Positions 27,070 through 37,335 of a stretch of DNA of 52,978 nt are shown one piece after another. A program made the translations under genes and the position numbers. The notes below the pieces were generated by a model, which saw nothing but the letters and a program-made list of their open reading frames with translations, made no database searches and was not told where the DNA came from. Source of the stretch: Bacteroidales bacterium. Lineage in GTDB: Bacteria; Bacteroidota; Bacteroidia; Bacteroidales; F082. Position 1 is the stretch's first letter, and the number at the start of each line of letters is the position of its first letter. The stretch covers positions 1 through 52,978 of the forward strand of contig WGDP01000056.1 in assembly GCA_015493215.1 (NCBI GenBank), written 5' to 3'.

Positions 27070-28349
27070 GCCATATTGTTAATAACCTGTCCCCCGATTT
27101 TTTAAAGTTCATATTGGTAACAATATTTTCGTTGCTTATTGGACTGGAACAGCGCAGGCAGCATATTGGCGAGCAGGAAGAGCAAACTTTTGGTGCCGAC
27201 CGAACCTTTACTTTTGTAGGCATTCTGGGTTTTATACTGTACATTGTTGCTCCGGACACATTACTTCCGTTTTTGCTGGGAGGTGTGGCCTTGACAGTTT
27301 TTCTTGCTATTTTTTATCTGAAAAAAATTGAAAAGCAAAAGCTCTTTGGTATAACTTCACTGGTTGTTGTTTTAATTGTTTATAGCCTCGGCCCGCTAAT
27401 TTACATGAAACCTTTGTGGTTTAGCATGCTGGTAGTTACTACTGTATTAATTATGGTTGAGTTGAAACCTCAGTTTAAATTACTTACCAAACGGTTTGAC
27501 AACGATGAATTTATTATTCTCGCCAAGTTTTTACTAATGGCAGGCATTGTACTTCCGCTGCTGTCAAATAATGAAATAAGCCCTGCAATCCCAATTTCAC
27601 CCTATAAAATATGGCTGGCAGTGGTTGTTATTTCCGGTATTTCTTATTTGAGCTACCTAATTCAAAAGTTTATTCTTCCATCCAACGGAATGATCATCAC
27701 CGGATTGCTTGGCGGTATGTACAGCAGTACTGCCACCACTGTTGTGTTGGCTCGTAAAAGTAAAAGCAGCAACGCTTCCATTTGTCTGGTTTCATCTTCA
27801 ATAATCATGGCCACGGGAGTGATGTTTATCCGTGTTTTGCTGTTGGCTTTTGTTTTTAATGCCTCTGTTGCCAAAACATTGCTTTTGCCACTGACAATTC
27901 TTACGATATTTACTTTTGCAGTGGCCTGGGTAGTGTTTAAGTTTGGTGATAAGGGTCGTGACGATAAACTTGAAAACAACAAAGCCCGCAACCCGCTGGA
28001 ATTTAAAACAGCCATTTTATTTGCAGTATTGTTTGTGGTTTTTGCACTGCTTACACGCTACGTTATGAATACTTACGGAACCAAAGGGTTAAACCTTTTA
28101 TCGCTGGTTGTTGGTGTTACCGATATCGACCCGTTTTTACTGAGTTTGTTTACCGGAAAATATCACATTACCATGGATGCACTGGCACAGGCAACACTTA
28201 TTGCCGTTACCAGTAACAACGTCATCAAACTTGGATATGGTCTGTTTTTAGGCGATAAAAAGCTTTACAAAACACTGATTCTTGGCTTTTCTGCAATTAT
28301 TGCCGTAAGTGTTGTGCTGATATTGGCATGTCTAAATTCAATATCTTAG
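27066..28349 (+). CDS. MgtC/SapB-DUF4010 membrane protein
   Basis: This 427-residue membrane protein has an N-terminal MgtC-like part (IGLEQRRQHIGEQEEQTFGADRTFTFVGILG, resembling the GLER...RT motif) and a C-terminal DUF4010 part with many helices (GLLGGMYSSTATTVVLARKS; LLSLVVGVTDIDPFLLSL). The family has no firm function; links to magnesium or ion homeostasis come from MgtC resemblance. It is coupled by a 4-base overlap to the second permease and is the last gene of the plus-strand operon. A conserved acidic pair in TDIDPFL may be functionally important. Confidence 0.82.
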   Translation: MSHIVNNLSPDFLKFILVTIFSLLIGLEQRRQHIGEQEEQTFGADRTFTFVGILGFILYIVAPDTLLPFLLGGVALTVFLAIFYLKKIEKQKLFGITSLVVVLIVYSLGPLIYMKPLWFSMLVVTTVLIMVELKPQFKLLTKRFDNDEFIILAKFLLMAGIVLPLLSNNEISPAIPISPYKIWLAVVVISGISYLSYLIQKFILPSNGMIITGLLGGMYSSTATTVVLARKSKSSNASICLVSSSIIMATGVMFIRVLLLAFVFNASVAKTLLLPLTILTIFTFAVAWVVFKFGDKGRDDKLENNKARNPLEFKTAILFAVLFVVFALLTRYVMNTYGTKGLNLLSLVVGVTDIDPFLLSLFTGKYHITMDALAQATLIAVTSNNVIKLGYGLFLGDKKLYKTLILGFSAIIAVSVVLILACLNSIS

Positions 28350-28458
28350 CGCAATAAAATTAGCAACAATCTTGTTATATGCTCGATGAGTGGAATTTTT
28401 GCACTTAATAGCCGATAGGTTTTTAAAAACCAAGTATTCATATTTAAAAATTAAAAAC

Positions 28459-30222
28459 ATGCACAAAATATTACTTGTTATTTTAACGCTTGTATCTTTC
28501 AATACACAGGCTCAAAACACGTACTATATCAACTTGTCAGGAAATAATTCAAATGATGGTTTAACAGAAAATACTGCCTGGCGAACGCTTAGCTATGCGG
28601 CATCATCATCAAGTCCGGTAACAGCCGGGGATACTGTATATATTAAGGCTGGCGACTATGGAAATGACGATGTATTTATTGATAAAAATTATGATGCAAA
28701 TGATGCTCGTATTTCATTTATTGGCTATCAAAATGTTCCGGGAGATATATCAGATTTTAATTTTACCTATGGTGACAATGTAGATCCTTCACTCATGCCA
28801 TTGATAAATCCCGGAGACAGGAATACCGGTGAAGGAATTAATCTGTCTGATATTTATTCAATAACCCTTAAAAATATCCAAATAGCTAATTGCCTGTCGG
28901 GAATCAGCATCTGGAATACTACCTCTATAAATTCAAATCATATTTTTGAAAATATTTTTTTACAAAATATCGGCTGGGAATATTCTACGGCAATTGCATT
29001 AAAAGAAGCAAACAACAACAGCATAAAAAACTGTCTTATAGTTAATTCCACAGGGGCAGGAATGGATATTTGGGGTGATAATAATCATATTGAGAATTGT
29101 AAAATTTACAGCAACGAAAGTCAGTTAATTTCAGATGGCACCTACACTTCAATGGATTATTATATTGTTGTAAAGGGAGATAATAATTTGATAAAAAACT
29201 GTTATGGTGAGCGCGATGGCGACTTGGAAGATGTCGGCCATGGATTTGAAATAAAGGAAAGTGGTCAAAATAATCTGTTTGTTGATTGTACGGTAAAAAA
29301 TATGATTGCCGGATGTTTTAGTGTTCGATGGGCAGGTGTACAGAACAATGAATTCAGAAATTGCCAAGCCATTGGAGGTATATCGGATGATGTTTCGGCT
29401 TTTATGATACGGGAAGGGGCAAACAACAATACATTTAATGCTTGTATATCGGATGGCTGTCAGGCCGGAATCCGTTTTTTATTGGCGGGAGAAGATGCGG
29501 ATACCTGTGGATATAATAACTCATTCAATAATTGTATTATTAAAAATTCAAAGTGGGCAATCGATCTAAATCCATACTATTACAATAGTGCTCCGGTGAA
29601 TGATAACAGAATAGCAAACTGTGTGATTGATAATGCAACCTATCTTTTTAATTGTGAAAGGCCAAATACCGGAAATCAGCTGGTAAACTGCATTATCACT
29701 AATGTTGATTCCTTGTCGACAGGGGATAATACGTTAAATTTTGAATATCAGTACTCCGATTTTTTTAATAATGGTTTTACCATGTTGTCAGGTTCGGGCA
29801 ATATCTCCACCGACCCTTTATTTATGGATGCATCGTCAGGAGATTATCTTCTGCAAAAAACAAGTCCATGTATCGATTCCGGAACATCACAAAATGCCCC
29901 TTTGGTAGATTTTGAAGGTGTTAGCCGTCCACAGGGAGCCGGATTTGATATGGGAATATACGAATACCATGAACCGTTTGGAACCATTGAACTCAATACC
30001 AATAAAATGGAAGTCTATCCAAATCCCACAACAGGGAAGGTCAATCTTCCAAGCCAATATCTCCACCAACATTACGATATTGTTTCCACAATGGGGAGTG
30101 TTGTAAAAAGGGGATTGCTTAAAGATGTCACAATCGATTTATCAGCCTTAGAGACAGGCATCTATTATATTATTATTAACGATGGGAAAACCGATAATGT
30201 AGGGGTAGTAATTAAGGAGTGA
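28459..30222 (+). CDS. Secreted right-handed beta-helix protein with T9SS type A sorting domain
   Basis: The ORF track begins at 28390, but I choose the ATG at 28459. It gives a standard signal peptide (MHKILLVILTLVSFNTQAQ), whereas the earlier start would bury it. The mature protein opens with YYINLSGNNSNDGLTENTAWRTL, typical of DUF1565/parallel beta-helix proteins. Many short asparagine-rich coils follow (NNNSIKNCLI, NNHIENCKI, NNLIKNC), as in pectate-lyase-like or NosD-type helices. The C-terminal 80 residues are a T9SS type A sorting domain (MEVYPNPTTGKVNLPSQ...GIYYIIINDGK). It is probably surface-anchored or released, and may bind or cleave a polysaccharide. No catalytic site is evident. 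Confidence 0.87.
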   Translation: MHKILLVILTLVSFNTQAQNTYYINLSGNNSNDGLTENTAWRTLSYAASSSSPVTAGDTVYIKAGDYGNDDVFIDKNYDANDARISFIGYQNVPGDISDFNFTYGDNVDPSLMPLINPGDRNTGEGINLSDIYSITLKNIQIANCLSGISIWNTTSINSNHIFENIFLQNIGWEYSTAIALKEANNNSIKNCLIVNSTGAGMDIWGDNNHIENCKIYSNESQLISDGTYTSMDYYIVVKGDNNLIKNCYGERDGDLEDVGHGFEIKESGQNNLFVDCTVKNMIAGCFSVRWAGVQNNEFRNCQAIGGISDDVSAFMIREGANNNTFNACISDGCQAGIRFLLAGEDADTCGYNNSFNNCIIKNSKWAIDLNPYYYNSAPVNDNRIANCVIDNATYLFNCERPNTGNQLVNCIITNVDSLSTGDNTLNFEYQYSDFFNNGFTMLSGSGNISTDPLFMDASSGDYLLQKTSPCIDSGTSQNAPLVDFEGVSRPQGAGFDMGIYEYHEPFGTIELNTNKMEVYPNPTTGKVNLPSQYLHQHYDIVSTMGSVVKRGLLKDVTIDLSALETGIYYIIINDGKTDNVGVVIKE

Positions 30223-30266
30223 TGAAAATAGAGTCTGATTTACGTACCATCTTTCGTACCAGAAAT

Positions 30267-30306
30267 AAAAAATGGCTACCTGTAACTAACAGATAACCAT
30301 TTTTTT
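30267..30306. terminator. Bidirectional rho-independent terminator
   Basis: AAAAAATGGCTACCTGT pairs with ACAGATAACCATTTTTT around a short loop, with A- and T-runs on both sides. It lies between the convergent beta-helix gene and tRNA-Arg and can serve both. Confidence 0.8.
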
Positions 30307-30320
30307 AACAATACTTTTTG

Positions 30321-30394
30321 TGATCCCGGCAGGACTCGAACCTGCGACCCGCAGCTTAGAAGGCTGCTGCTCTATCCAGCTGAGCTACGAGACC
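30321..30394 (-). tRNA. tRNA-Arg (anticodon TCT)
   Basis: This 74-base tRNA was read on the minus strand. The acceptor stem is GGTCTCG/CGGGATC with discriminator A. The D-arm is GCTC...GAGC. The anticodon stem GCAGC/GCTGC encloses loop CTTCTAA with anticodon TCT (reads AGA/AGG). The T-arm is GCAGG-TTCGAGT-CCTGC. CCA is not encoded. Confidence 0.95.
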
Positions 30395-30447
30395 AATTTG
30401 GCGTAAAGCGGCTGCAAAATTAACAATAATTGTCTATTGTCAAATAG

Positions 30448-30975
30448 TTACTTCAATAATTCTTCAATCTTCTTTACCATTCCGTCAAACTCTTTGGTGT
30501 CGTACAGCCTGGTAAGGTAAACAATGGTGCCCGTAGTATCAATAACCACGTTGCGGGTAACCCCTGCTTTTTTGTTGGCAAATTTCCCAAAGATATCAGC
30601 ATGGGGATCCAGCGAAAAGGGGTAAGTAACCTTCATCTGCTCTTTAAAAGCTTTTACTTTGTTAATGGGTTCGTCGTAATCAACACCTATTAAAATAAAG
30701 TTTTGGTCCTTAAACCGTTGCCACACCTCTTTTTCCAGATGAGGCATCTCCTTGCGGCACACTGAGCACCAGCTAGCAGTAAACTGAAGCACGACAATTT
30801 TGTCGCGTAGCTCCGACAATTTTATCGTGTCGCCCGTTAACATGAAAAGAGAAACATCGGGAGCTTTATCACCAACCTTTACAATATAACCTCTGTCTTG
30901 CGGTTCGGAGTGCTGACTTTTAGCCGTAACACCCATCACTGCCAACAACACCATCAAAAATAGTTTATACTTCAT
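30448..30975 (-). CDS. TlpA/ResA-like thioredoxin-fold protein, exported
   Basis: This 175-residue protein starts at the ATG at 30975. The longer ORF start at 31002 is rejected because a TACTTTTG promoter element lies at 30992-30999 and because MKYKLFLMVLLAVMGVTAKSQ is a normal signal peptide. The redox-active WCSVC motif (C70, C73) sits in FTASWCSVCRKEMPHLE, within a peroxiredoxin/TlpA fold (VGDKAPDVSLFMLTGD). Such proteins reduce disulfides or support cytochrome c maturation in the periplasm; the cytochromes in this window are plausible clients. The gene is monocistronic, downstream of FabI on the opposite strand. Confidence 0.87.
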   Translation of the reverse strand: MKYKLFLMVLLAVMGVTAKSQHSEPQDRGYIVKVGDKAPDVSLFMLTGDTIKLSELRDKIVVLQFTASWCSVCRKEMPHLEKEVWQRFKDQNFILIGVDYDEPINKVKAFKEQMKVTYPFSLDPHADIFGKFANKKAGVTRNVVIDTTGTIVYLTRLYDTKEFDGMVKKIEELLK

Positions 30976-30991
30976 AGCTTTGAATTTTCGG

Positions 30992-30999
30992 CAAAAGTA
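30992..30999 (-). promoter_or_regulatory. -7 promoter element of the TlpA-like gene
   Basis: TACTTTTG on the minus strand, 16 bases before the chosen ATG. Its position excludes the upstream in-frame start at 31002. Confidence 0.6.
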
Positions 31000-31076
31000 C
31001 ATATTTCCGAACCGTTATTAGTTGATAAGTTTTATGGCATTAATCATACCACAGAAAACAGCAATAAGAATATTTT

Positions 31077-31084
31077 TATCTTTG
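31077..31084 (+). promoter_or_regulatory. -7 promoter element of fabI
   Basis: TATCTTTG matches TAnnTTTG and lies 25 bases before the fabI ATG. Confidence 0.6.
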
Positions 31085-31109
31085 CCCATGTTTTTATAAA
31101 GAAAATCTT

Positions 31110-31964
31110 ATGGCTTACAATTTACTAAAAGGAAAAAGAGGAATTATTTTCGGCGCGTTAGACGACAAGTCAATTGCCTGGAAAGTTGCCGAGCAGGCAC
31201 ATGCCGAAGGTGCCATTTTTACCCTGAGCAACACCGAAACAGCCTTGCGTTTTGGTATGACCAGCAAGCTGGCAGAAAAAACAGGCTCATCAATTATTGC
31301 TGCCGATGCCACCAGTGTGGACGATTTATACAATGTTTTTGAAAAGTCGATGGAAATATTAGGCGGGAAGGTTGATTTTGTACTTCATTCCATAGGTATG
31401 TCGCTCAATGTACGTAAAAAACGTGTTTATAACGACCTCAATTATAGCTACCTTCAAAAAACCCTTGATATCTCTGCTATTTCATTTCATAAAATGCTTC
31501 AGGTTGCCTATAAGCTGGATGCCATTAACGAATGGGGATCGGTAATTGCTCTTTCCTATATCGCTGCCCAGCGGGTTTTGTACGGATACAACGACATGGC
31601 CGATGCAAAATCGTTATTAGAGTCGATTGCCAGAAGCTTTGGATACATTTACGGCCGTGAAAAAAAGATACGTGTTAACACCATTTCCCAATCACCCACC
31701 ATGACCACAGCCGGATCAGGCGTAAAAGGAATTGACGGGCTGATGGATTTTACCAACAGAATGTCACCTCTTGGCAATGCCGATGCACAGGAGTGTGCCA
31801 ATTACTGCGTAGCCATGTTTTCGGATTTGACCCGTAAAGTTACCATGCAAAACCTTTATCATGATGGCGGATTCTCCAGTATGGGTATGAGCTTGCGTGC
31901 CATGAGTATGTATAACAAAAGCCTTGAAGCCGCTATAAAACTTGATGATTTAGACCTGGATTAG
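31110..31964 (+). CDS. fabI: Enoyl-[acyl-carrier-protein] reductase FabI
   Basis: This 284-residue short-chain dehydrogenase-like enzyme has the FabI nucleotide-binding start LKGKRGIIFGALDDKSIAWKVAEQ and the VLHSIGMS segment. The active-site pair is in YGYNDMADAK, which matches Y-x6-K. The typical PTMTTAGSGVKG loop follows. It performs the last reduction of each fatty acid elongation cycle with NAD(P)H and is the triclosan target in other bacteria. The length is slightly above E. coli FabI (262) because of an N-terminal extension and C-terminal tail common in Bacteroidota. The gene is monocistronic with its own promoter. Confidence 0.93.
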   Translation: MAYNLLKGKRGIIFGALDDKSIAWKVAEQAHAEGAIFTLSNTETALRFGMTSKLAEKTGSSIIAADATSVDDLYNVFEKSMEILGGKVDFVLHSIGMSLNVRKKRVYNDLNYSYLQKTLDISAISFHKMLQVAYKLDAINEWGSVIALSYIAAQRVLYGYNDMADAKSLLESIARSFGYIYGREKKIRVNTISQSPTMTTAGSGVKGIDGLMDFTNRMSPLGNADAQECANYCVAMFSDLTRKVTMQNLYHDGGFSSMGMSLRAMSMYNKSLEAAIKLDDLDLD

Positions 31965-32034
31965 CTCGAAATACTTATCCTCAATAATTATCGGAGAGGA
32001 GAAGTGAAGATAAAGTCGTAATATTATCCTCTCT

Positions 32035-32061
32035 CCCCCGATAGCTATTAGCTATCGGGGG
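32035..32061. repeat. Long palindrome CCCCCGATAGCTA-T-TAGCTATCGGGGG
   Basis: Two 13-base perfect arms flank a single-base loop, 70 bases beyond fabI. The GATAGCTATC core is shared with the element at 19979-19992. It may end fabI transcription in part, but no T-run follows. Confidence 0.7.
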
Positions 32062-32129
32062 GGTTAGCCCGTGGGAGATACGTATTGCATGAATATTTGT
32101 TTTTTTGAGTTCTTATGGTTTAGATTATT

Positions 32130-32358
32130 GAGTTCTCACGGTTGCAAACTGTGAGAGAGGTGCAGTACAAACTGTGAGTTCTCACGGTTACAAACTGTGA
32201 GAGAGGTTGTTATTAAAGAAAATTCAAATTTATTTGAGTTCTCACGGTTACAAACCGTGAGAGAGGTGTAGTACAAACTGTGAGTTCTCACGGTTGCAAA
32301 CCGTGAGAGAGGTATAGTACAAACTATGAGTTCTCACGGTTGCAGACCGTGAGAGGGA
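32130..32358. repeat. Array of five REP-like hairpins (TTCTCACGGTTRCAAACCGTGAGA)
   Basis: Five near-identical units, each starting gagttctcacggtt, begin at 32130, 32176, 32236, 32282 and 32328 (spacings 46, 60, 46, 46). Each forms a TCTCACGG/CCGTGAGA hairpin with a TTRCAAA loop. The linkers (ggtRYagtacaaactRt) are also repeated, which argues against a CRISPR. A decayed copy lies near 32106. It fills the convergent gap between fabI and pyrG, which otherwise holds no gene. Confidence 0.85.
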
Positions 32359-32412
32359 GTTTATCTTTTATAAATTGGGTTTTACAATTCTTATTGCTAC
32401 CCGAACCTTATG

Positions 32413-34035
<1,623 letters not shown>

Positions 34036-34129
34036 TTAGGCAGGATGATGGATTAACGCATGCAAAGAAACTATAAAAAAAAGGGTTTTAAAAATTAAAA
34101 GCCAATTTTTAATTAACAACATAAAAAGA

Positions 34130-34163
34130 AAAAGGAGGCTGTCAACATTAACAACCTCCTTTT
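34130..34163 (-). terminator. Terminator of the GAPDH gene
   Basis: AAAAGGAGG/CCTCCTTTT stem with a 16-base loop and A/T flanks, 22 bases beyond the GAPDH stop and before pyrG. Confidence 0.7.
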
Positions 34164-34185
34164 AAAAATATCTGTTTGTGTCCCA

Positions 34186-35649
34186 TTAAAAATAGGCTGG
34201 ACGAAGCACACCCGAAACATATTTGGCAACCCTGATTACCTGCATGGCATAACCATACTCATTATCGTACCAAACATACATGATAAGGTTTTTATTATCA
34301 TGCGACACTTTTGTTGCCAGACTATCGTAAATAGAAGTTACCGGCTCACCAATAAAATCGGATGAAACTGCATCAGCCGAGGAGGAATATTTGATTTGCT
34401 CAACAAGACTTCCTTCCAACGAAGCTTTACGCATCAGTTTATTCACCTCTTCAACAGTGGCCTCCTTTTTCAACGAAAGTGACATAATTACCAACGATAC
34501 ATCAGGAGTAGGTACCCTGATGGCGTTTCCGGTAAGTTTTCCCTCAAGCGACGGAATAGCCTTGGCAACAGCCTTGGCAGCTCCTGTTTCGGTAATTACA
34601 AGGTTTAAAGGTGCCGAGCGTCCACGGCGGGTTTTTTTATGAAAGTTATCCAACAGGTTTTGGTCGTTTGTATAGGAGTGAACCGTTTCGATGTGGCCCT
34701 TCTCAATGCCAAAGTTTTTCTCGATAACCGAAAGCACCGGAACCGACGCATTGGTTGTACACGATGCAGCCGAAAATACCTGTTCCTTTTCAATTTCATA
34801 TTCATCCTGATTAACACCGTAAACAATGTTCGGGATATCACCTTTTCCGGGAGCCGTTAATAAAACCTGGCTCACACCATTGGCTTTTAAATGGCGCGAC
34901 AAGCCCTCCCTGTCACGAAAGATTCCTGTATTATCAATTAAAATGGCATCGTTTATACCGTATTCGGTGTAGTCAATATTTTCGGGGCTGTCTGCCGCCA
35001 AAAACAGTACTTGATGGCCGTTTATATACAAACTTTTATTGTCGATGTCCTCAATGGCAACACCTCTAAATTGCCCATGAATAGAGTCGTGACGAAACAA
35101 CGAAGCCCTTTTAATAATTTGTTGCGCATCATTACCCCGCGTAACAATTGCCCGCAACCGTAACTGTTCGCCATTGCCCTGAATAACCAGTTCACGGGCT
35201 AAAAGACGTCCAATCCGGCCAAAACCAAATAAAATAACGTCCTTGGGTTTTTCGGGTTTACCTCCTGTGCCGTTAATAAACTTTTTAAGCTTATGGCTGA
35301 TAAAATCATCCACATCCAAATAGCTTTTCCGTTCGTTCACCCAGTCGTTGTTAAGTTTTCCAATGTCAATTCGCGAAGGTTTGATGTTGCAATGCAAAAT
35401 GGCTTTTGCAAGTTTTAATGAATCTTTTACAAGCAGTTTTCTACCGATAATATTTTCAGCATACGAATGCTTGTACAATATCATACTGGAACTGCGATCG
35501 ATAAGCTGGTTTTTGAAAAAGAGCAACTCAATGGATTTATCATAAAACAGTTTATAAATTACATTGATAAATTCGTTGCTAAGTTGTTCCTGGAAGACCC
35601 AGTCTTTTAGGAAACTCTCATAGTCTCCATTCATGTTTTTTTTTGTCAT
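34186..35649 (-). CDS. Glyceraldehyde-3-phosphate dehydrogenase, long form with N-terminal extension
   Basis: This 487-residue GAPDH carries about 145 extra N-terminal residues before the Rossmann motif VILFGFGRIGRLLARELV. Canonical GAPDH is about 335 residues. The catalytic cysteine is in FSAASCTTNASVPVL near residue 302 and the partner histidine in VETVHSYTNDQ. The C-terminal signature WYDNEYGYAMQVI is intact. It is probably active in triose phosphate oxidation or gluconeogenesis. The helical extension (QLSNEFINVIYKLFYDKS) recurs in this long Bacteroidota form; its role is unknown. The gene has its own TATCTTTG promoter element. The start is MTKKN at 35649; the next in-frame ATG (MNGDYE) is an alternative. 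Confidence 0.9.
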   Translation of the reverse strand: MTKKNMNGDYESFLKDWVFQEQLSNEFINVIYKLFYDKSIELLFFKNQLIDRSSSMILYKHSYAENIIGRKLLVKDSLKLAKAILHCNIKPSRIDIGKLNNDWVNERKSYLDVDDFISHKLKKFINGTGGKPEKPKDVILFGFGRIGRLLARELVIQGNGEQLRLRAIVTRGNDAQQIIKRASLFRHDSIHGQFRGVAIEDIDNKSLYINGHQVLFLAADSPENIDYTEYGINDAILIDNTGIFRDREGLSRHLKANGVSQVLLTAPGKGDIPNIVYGVNQDEYEIEKEQVFSAASCTTNASVPVLSVIEKNFGIEKGHIETVHSYTNDQNLLDNFHKKTRRGRSAPLNLVITETGAAKAVAKAIPSLEGKLTGNAIRVPTPDVSLVIMSLSLKKEATVEEVNKLMRKASLEGSLVEQIKYSSSADAVSSDFIGEPVTSIYDSLATKVSHDNKNLIMYVWYDNEYGYAMQVIRVAKYVSGVLRPAYF

Positions 35650-35693
35650 TGTCCATTTTTTTGATTAACGATGTTTAATAATAAGCTGTGAAG

Positions 35694-35701
35694 CAAAGAT
35701 A
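35694..35701 (-). promoter_or_regulatory. -7 promoter element of the GAPDH gene
   Basis: The minus strand reads TATCTTTG, 44 bases before the ATG. Confidence 0.55.
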
Positions 35702-35891
35702 AAAAAAGATAGAGTTATTTAAATATTAAAGCATTTATTTAGAACTTAAATAAAGAAAAGGGGAAATTCCCATTTTAATAGGCAAAAAAGTTTGTGTTTA
35801 AAAATGCAACTACATCTTTTAAATGCCAAACCATAAAGTGAATCAACATGAATACTCATCAGCGAAACCTGAGGTTAAAACAACGAATTTT

Positions 35892-37139
35892 TTAGTACTT
35901 GATAAATTTGCGTACAAGCGTTTGACCTTTATCATTGGTTATGCTTAACAAATAAACACCTGCCGCCAATGATGACACATCTTCTTTGATGATTTTACCC
36001 TCCGGATAAAAAACATCTTTTACAATTTGCTTTCCGCTTGCAAGGTTTGTTATTTTTAAAACACAGAGTTCCACATTATTATCAATGGATATCGTTAAAA
36101 TATCTGTTGCCGGATTTGGAAAAAGAGCAGCATAAATACCGGAAACATTGTCAACGCTGTTACCGATATCAACAACCGTTTGGCTTCTGAATAAGCTATC
36201 ATCAAAACGTGTGGTAACAAACAAATAGCTCTCGGGACTGTATTTTAATAATCGAATATTATCGGTATAAAGGTTATTGGTTATCTCATTCCAGCTAAAC
36301 CCGTTATCTGATGAATAAAAGATCCCGCCACCCGGCGGCCCCTGATCGTCACAACCTATGGAAATTTCATCATATTGGTTAATATCCAATTTTGAAATCA
36401 AACGAGAATTAAAAACCTTGTACCATGTATCCCCTCCATCGTCCGATTTAAAAACACCCGATTCACCGGTATAATATTGGCCACGTGCGCCTGCATAAAG
36501 TTCATCGTTTGAGTTTATGGCCAATGATGAAACAAAATAATAGTCAAGGTTTGACATTTCCCAGGTGAGGCCATTATCGAAAGAACGCCTTATGCCTCCC
36601 GGGGAAAAGGTTGTTTGGAATGCTATAGAACCGCAAAACAGGGTTCCCTCGCTATTCCTGGCAAAATCATAGAAGATTTCAACGTTATATGTGTCAAACA
36701 GATGTGTCCACTCACCGGTGCTTTCCGAATATCTGAAGAGGCCTCGCATTCCGCCTAACAGTATTACGCTATCGCCAAGTGTAATTATACTGCTTATTCC
36801 GCTCCAGGGGTAATAAAAAATTGAGTCCCATGTAATTCCTCTGTCAAAAGACCTCCAAAGTTCGTACCCTCCCGCATAAACAGTATTATTCTCATTAACG
36901 TAAAGTGTACCTAATGGTTTTGTAAGACTCGTTTGCTGCCAATTAATTCTATCATCTGAAAAATAAACCCCATATTCAGTTATAATATAGCATCTTCCGG
37001 TACTATCAAAATCAATGGAATATGTTTTGGTGCTGTCCGGAAGATTAACCGGTTCCCAAACAACCTGCGCTACAGTAGTATAAACATTCATTATTGCAAT
37101 TAATAGCATAAAAAACAAAAAAGGGAACAGGTTCTTCAT
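35892..37139 (-). CDS. Secreted beta-propeller (BNR/sortilin-like) protein with T9SS type A sorting domain
   Basis: I choose the ATG at 37139, not the ORF-track start at 37157, because MKNLFPFLFFMLLIAIMNVYTTVAQ is a clean signal peptide and a TACCTTTG element lies upstream at 37168. The 415-residue product has repeated blades of the photosystem stability/sortilin type: YFSDDRINWQQTS, WRSFDRGITWDSIF, IRRSFDNGLTWEMS, VFKSDDGGDTWYKVF, FYSSDNGFSWNEI. The last 75 residues are a T9SS type A sorting domain (AALFPNPATDILTIS...GVYLLSITNDKGQTLVRKF). It is exported to or beyond the cell surface. Ligand and function are unknown. Confidence 0.87.
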   Translation of the reverse strand: MKNLFPFLFFMLLIAIMNVYTTVAQVVWEPVNLPDSTKTYSIDFDSTGRCYIITEYGVYFSDDRINWQQTSLTKPLGTLYVNENNTVYAGGYELWRSFDRGITWDSIFYYPWSGISSIITLGDSVILLGGMRGLFRYSESTGEWTHLFDTYNVEIFYDFARNSEGTLFCGSIAFQTTFSPGGIRRSFDNGLTWEMSNLDYYFVSSLAINSNDELYAGARGQYYTGESGVFKSDDGGDTWYKVFNSRLISKLDINQYDEISIGCDDQGPPGGGIFYSSDNGFSWNEITNNLYTDNIRLLKYSPESYLFVTTRFDDSLFRSQTVVDIGNSVDNVSGIYAALFPNPATDILTISIDNNVELCVLKITNLASGKQIVKDVFYPEGKIIKEDVSSLAAGVYLLSITNDKGQTLVRKFIKY

Positions 37140-37167
37140 AGCTTTTTGATTTAACACGACAAAAGTT

Positions 37168-37175
37168 CAAAGGTA
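37168..37175 (-). promoter_or_regulatory. -7 promoter element of the propeller gene
   Basis: The minus strand reads TACCTTTG, 28 bases before the chosen ATG at 37139. It sits just outside the longer ORF start at 37157. Confidence 0.5.
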
Positions 37176-37311
37176 TTAAATTCCGGCATGTAACTAAATA
37201 AGGTATTTTGTAATAAATCCGAAGGATTATTCCGGCTAACTACCAATTCCTATTTTGACGTGACAGTGCTTTTGTTATGTACTAATATCTATCTTTTTAA
37301 ATATATCTTGT

Positions 37312-37319
37312 TACTTTTG
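37312..37319 (+). promoter_or_regulatory. -7 promoter element of the 12-heme cytochrome gene
   Basis: TACTTTTG, 16 bases before the ATG. A TTTTG at 37270-37274 is too far upstream to be a standard -33 element. Confidence 0.5.
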
Positions 37320-37335
37320 TAAAAAAAATAACAAG

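Noticed and set aside
32130-32358. Regular repeats suggested a CRISPR array
   Set aside because: The repeats are palindromic hairpins, the 15-16-base linkers are nearly identical to each other, and no cas genes are nearby.
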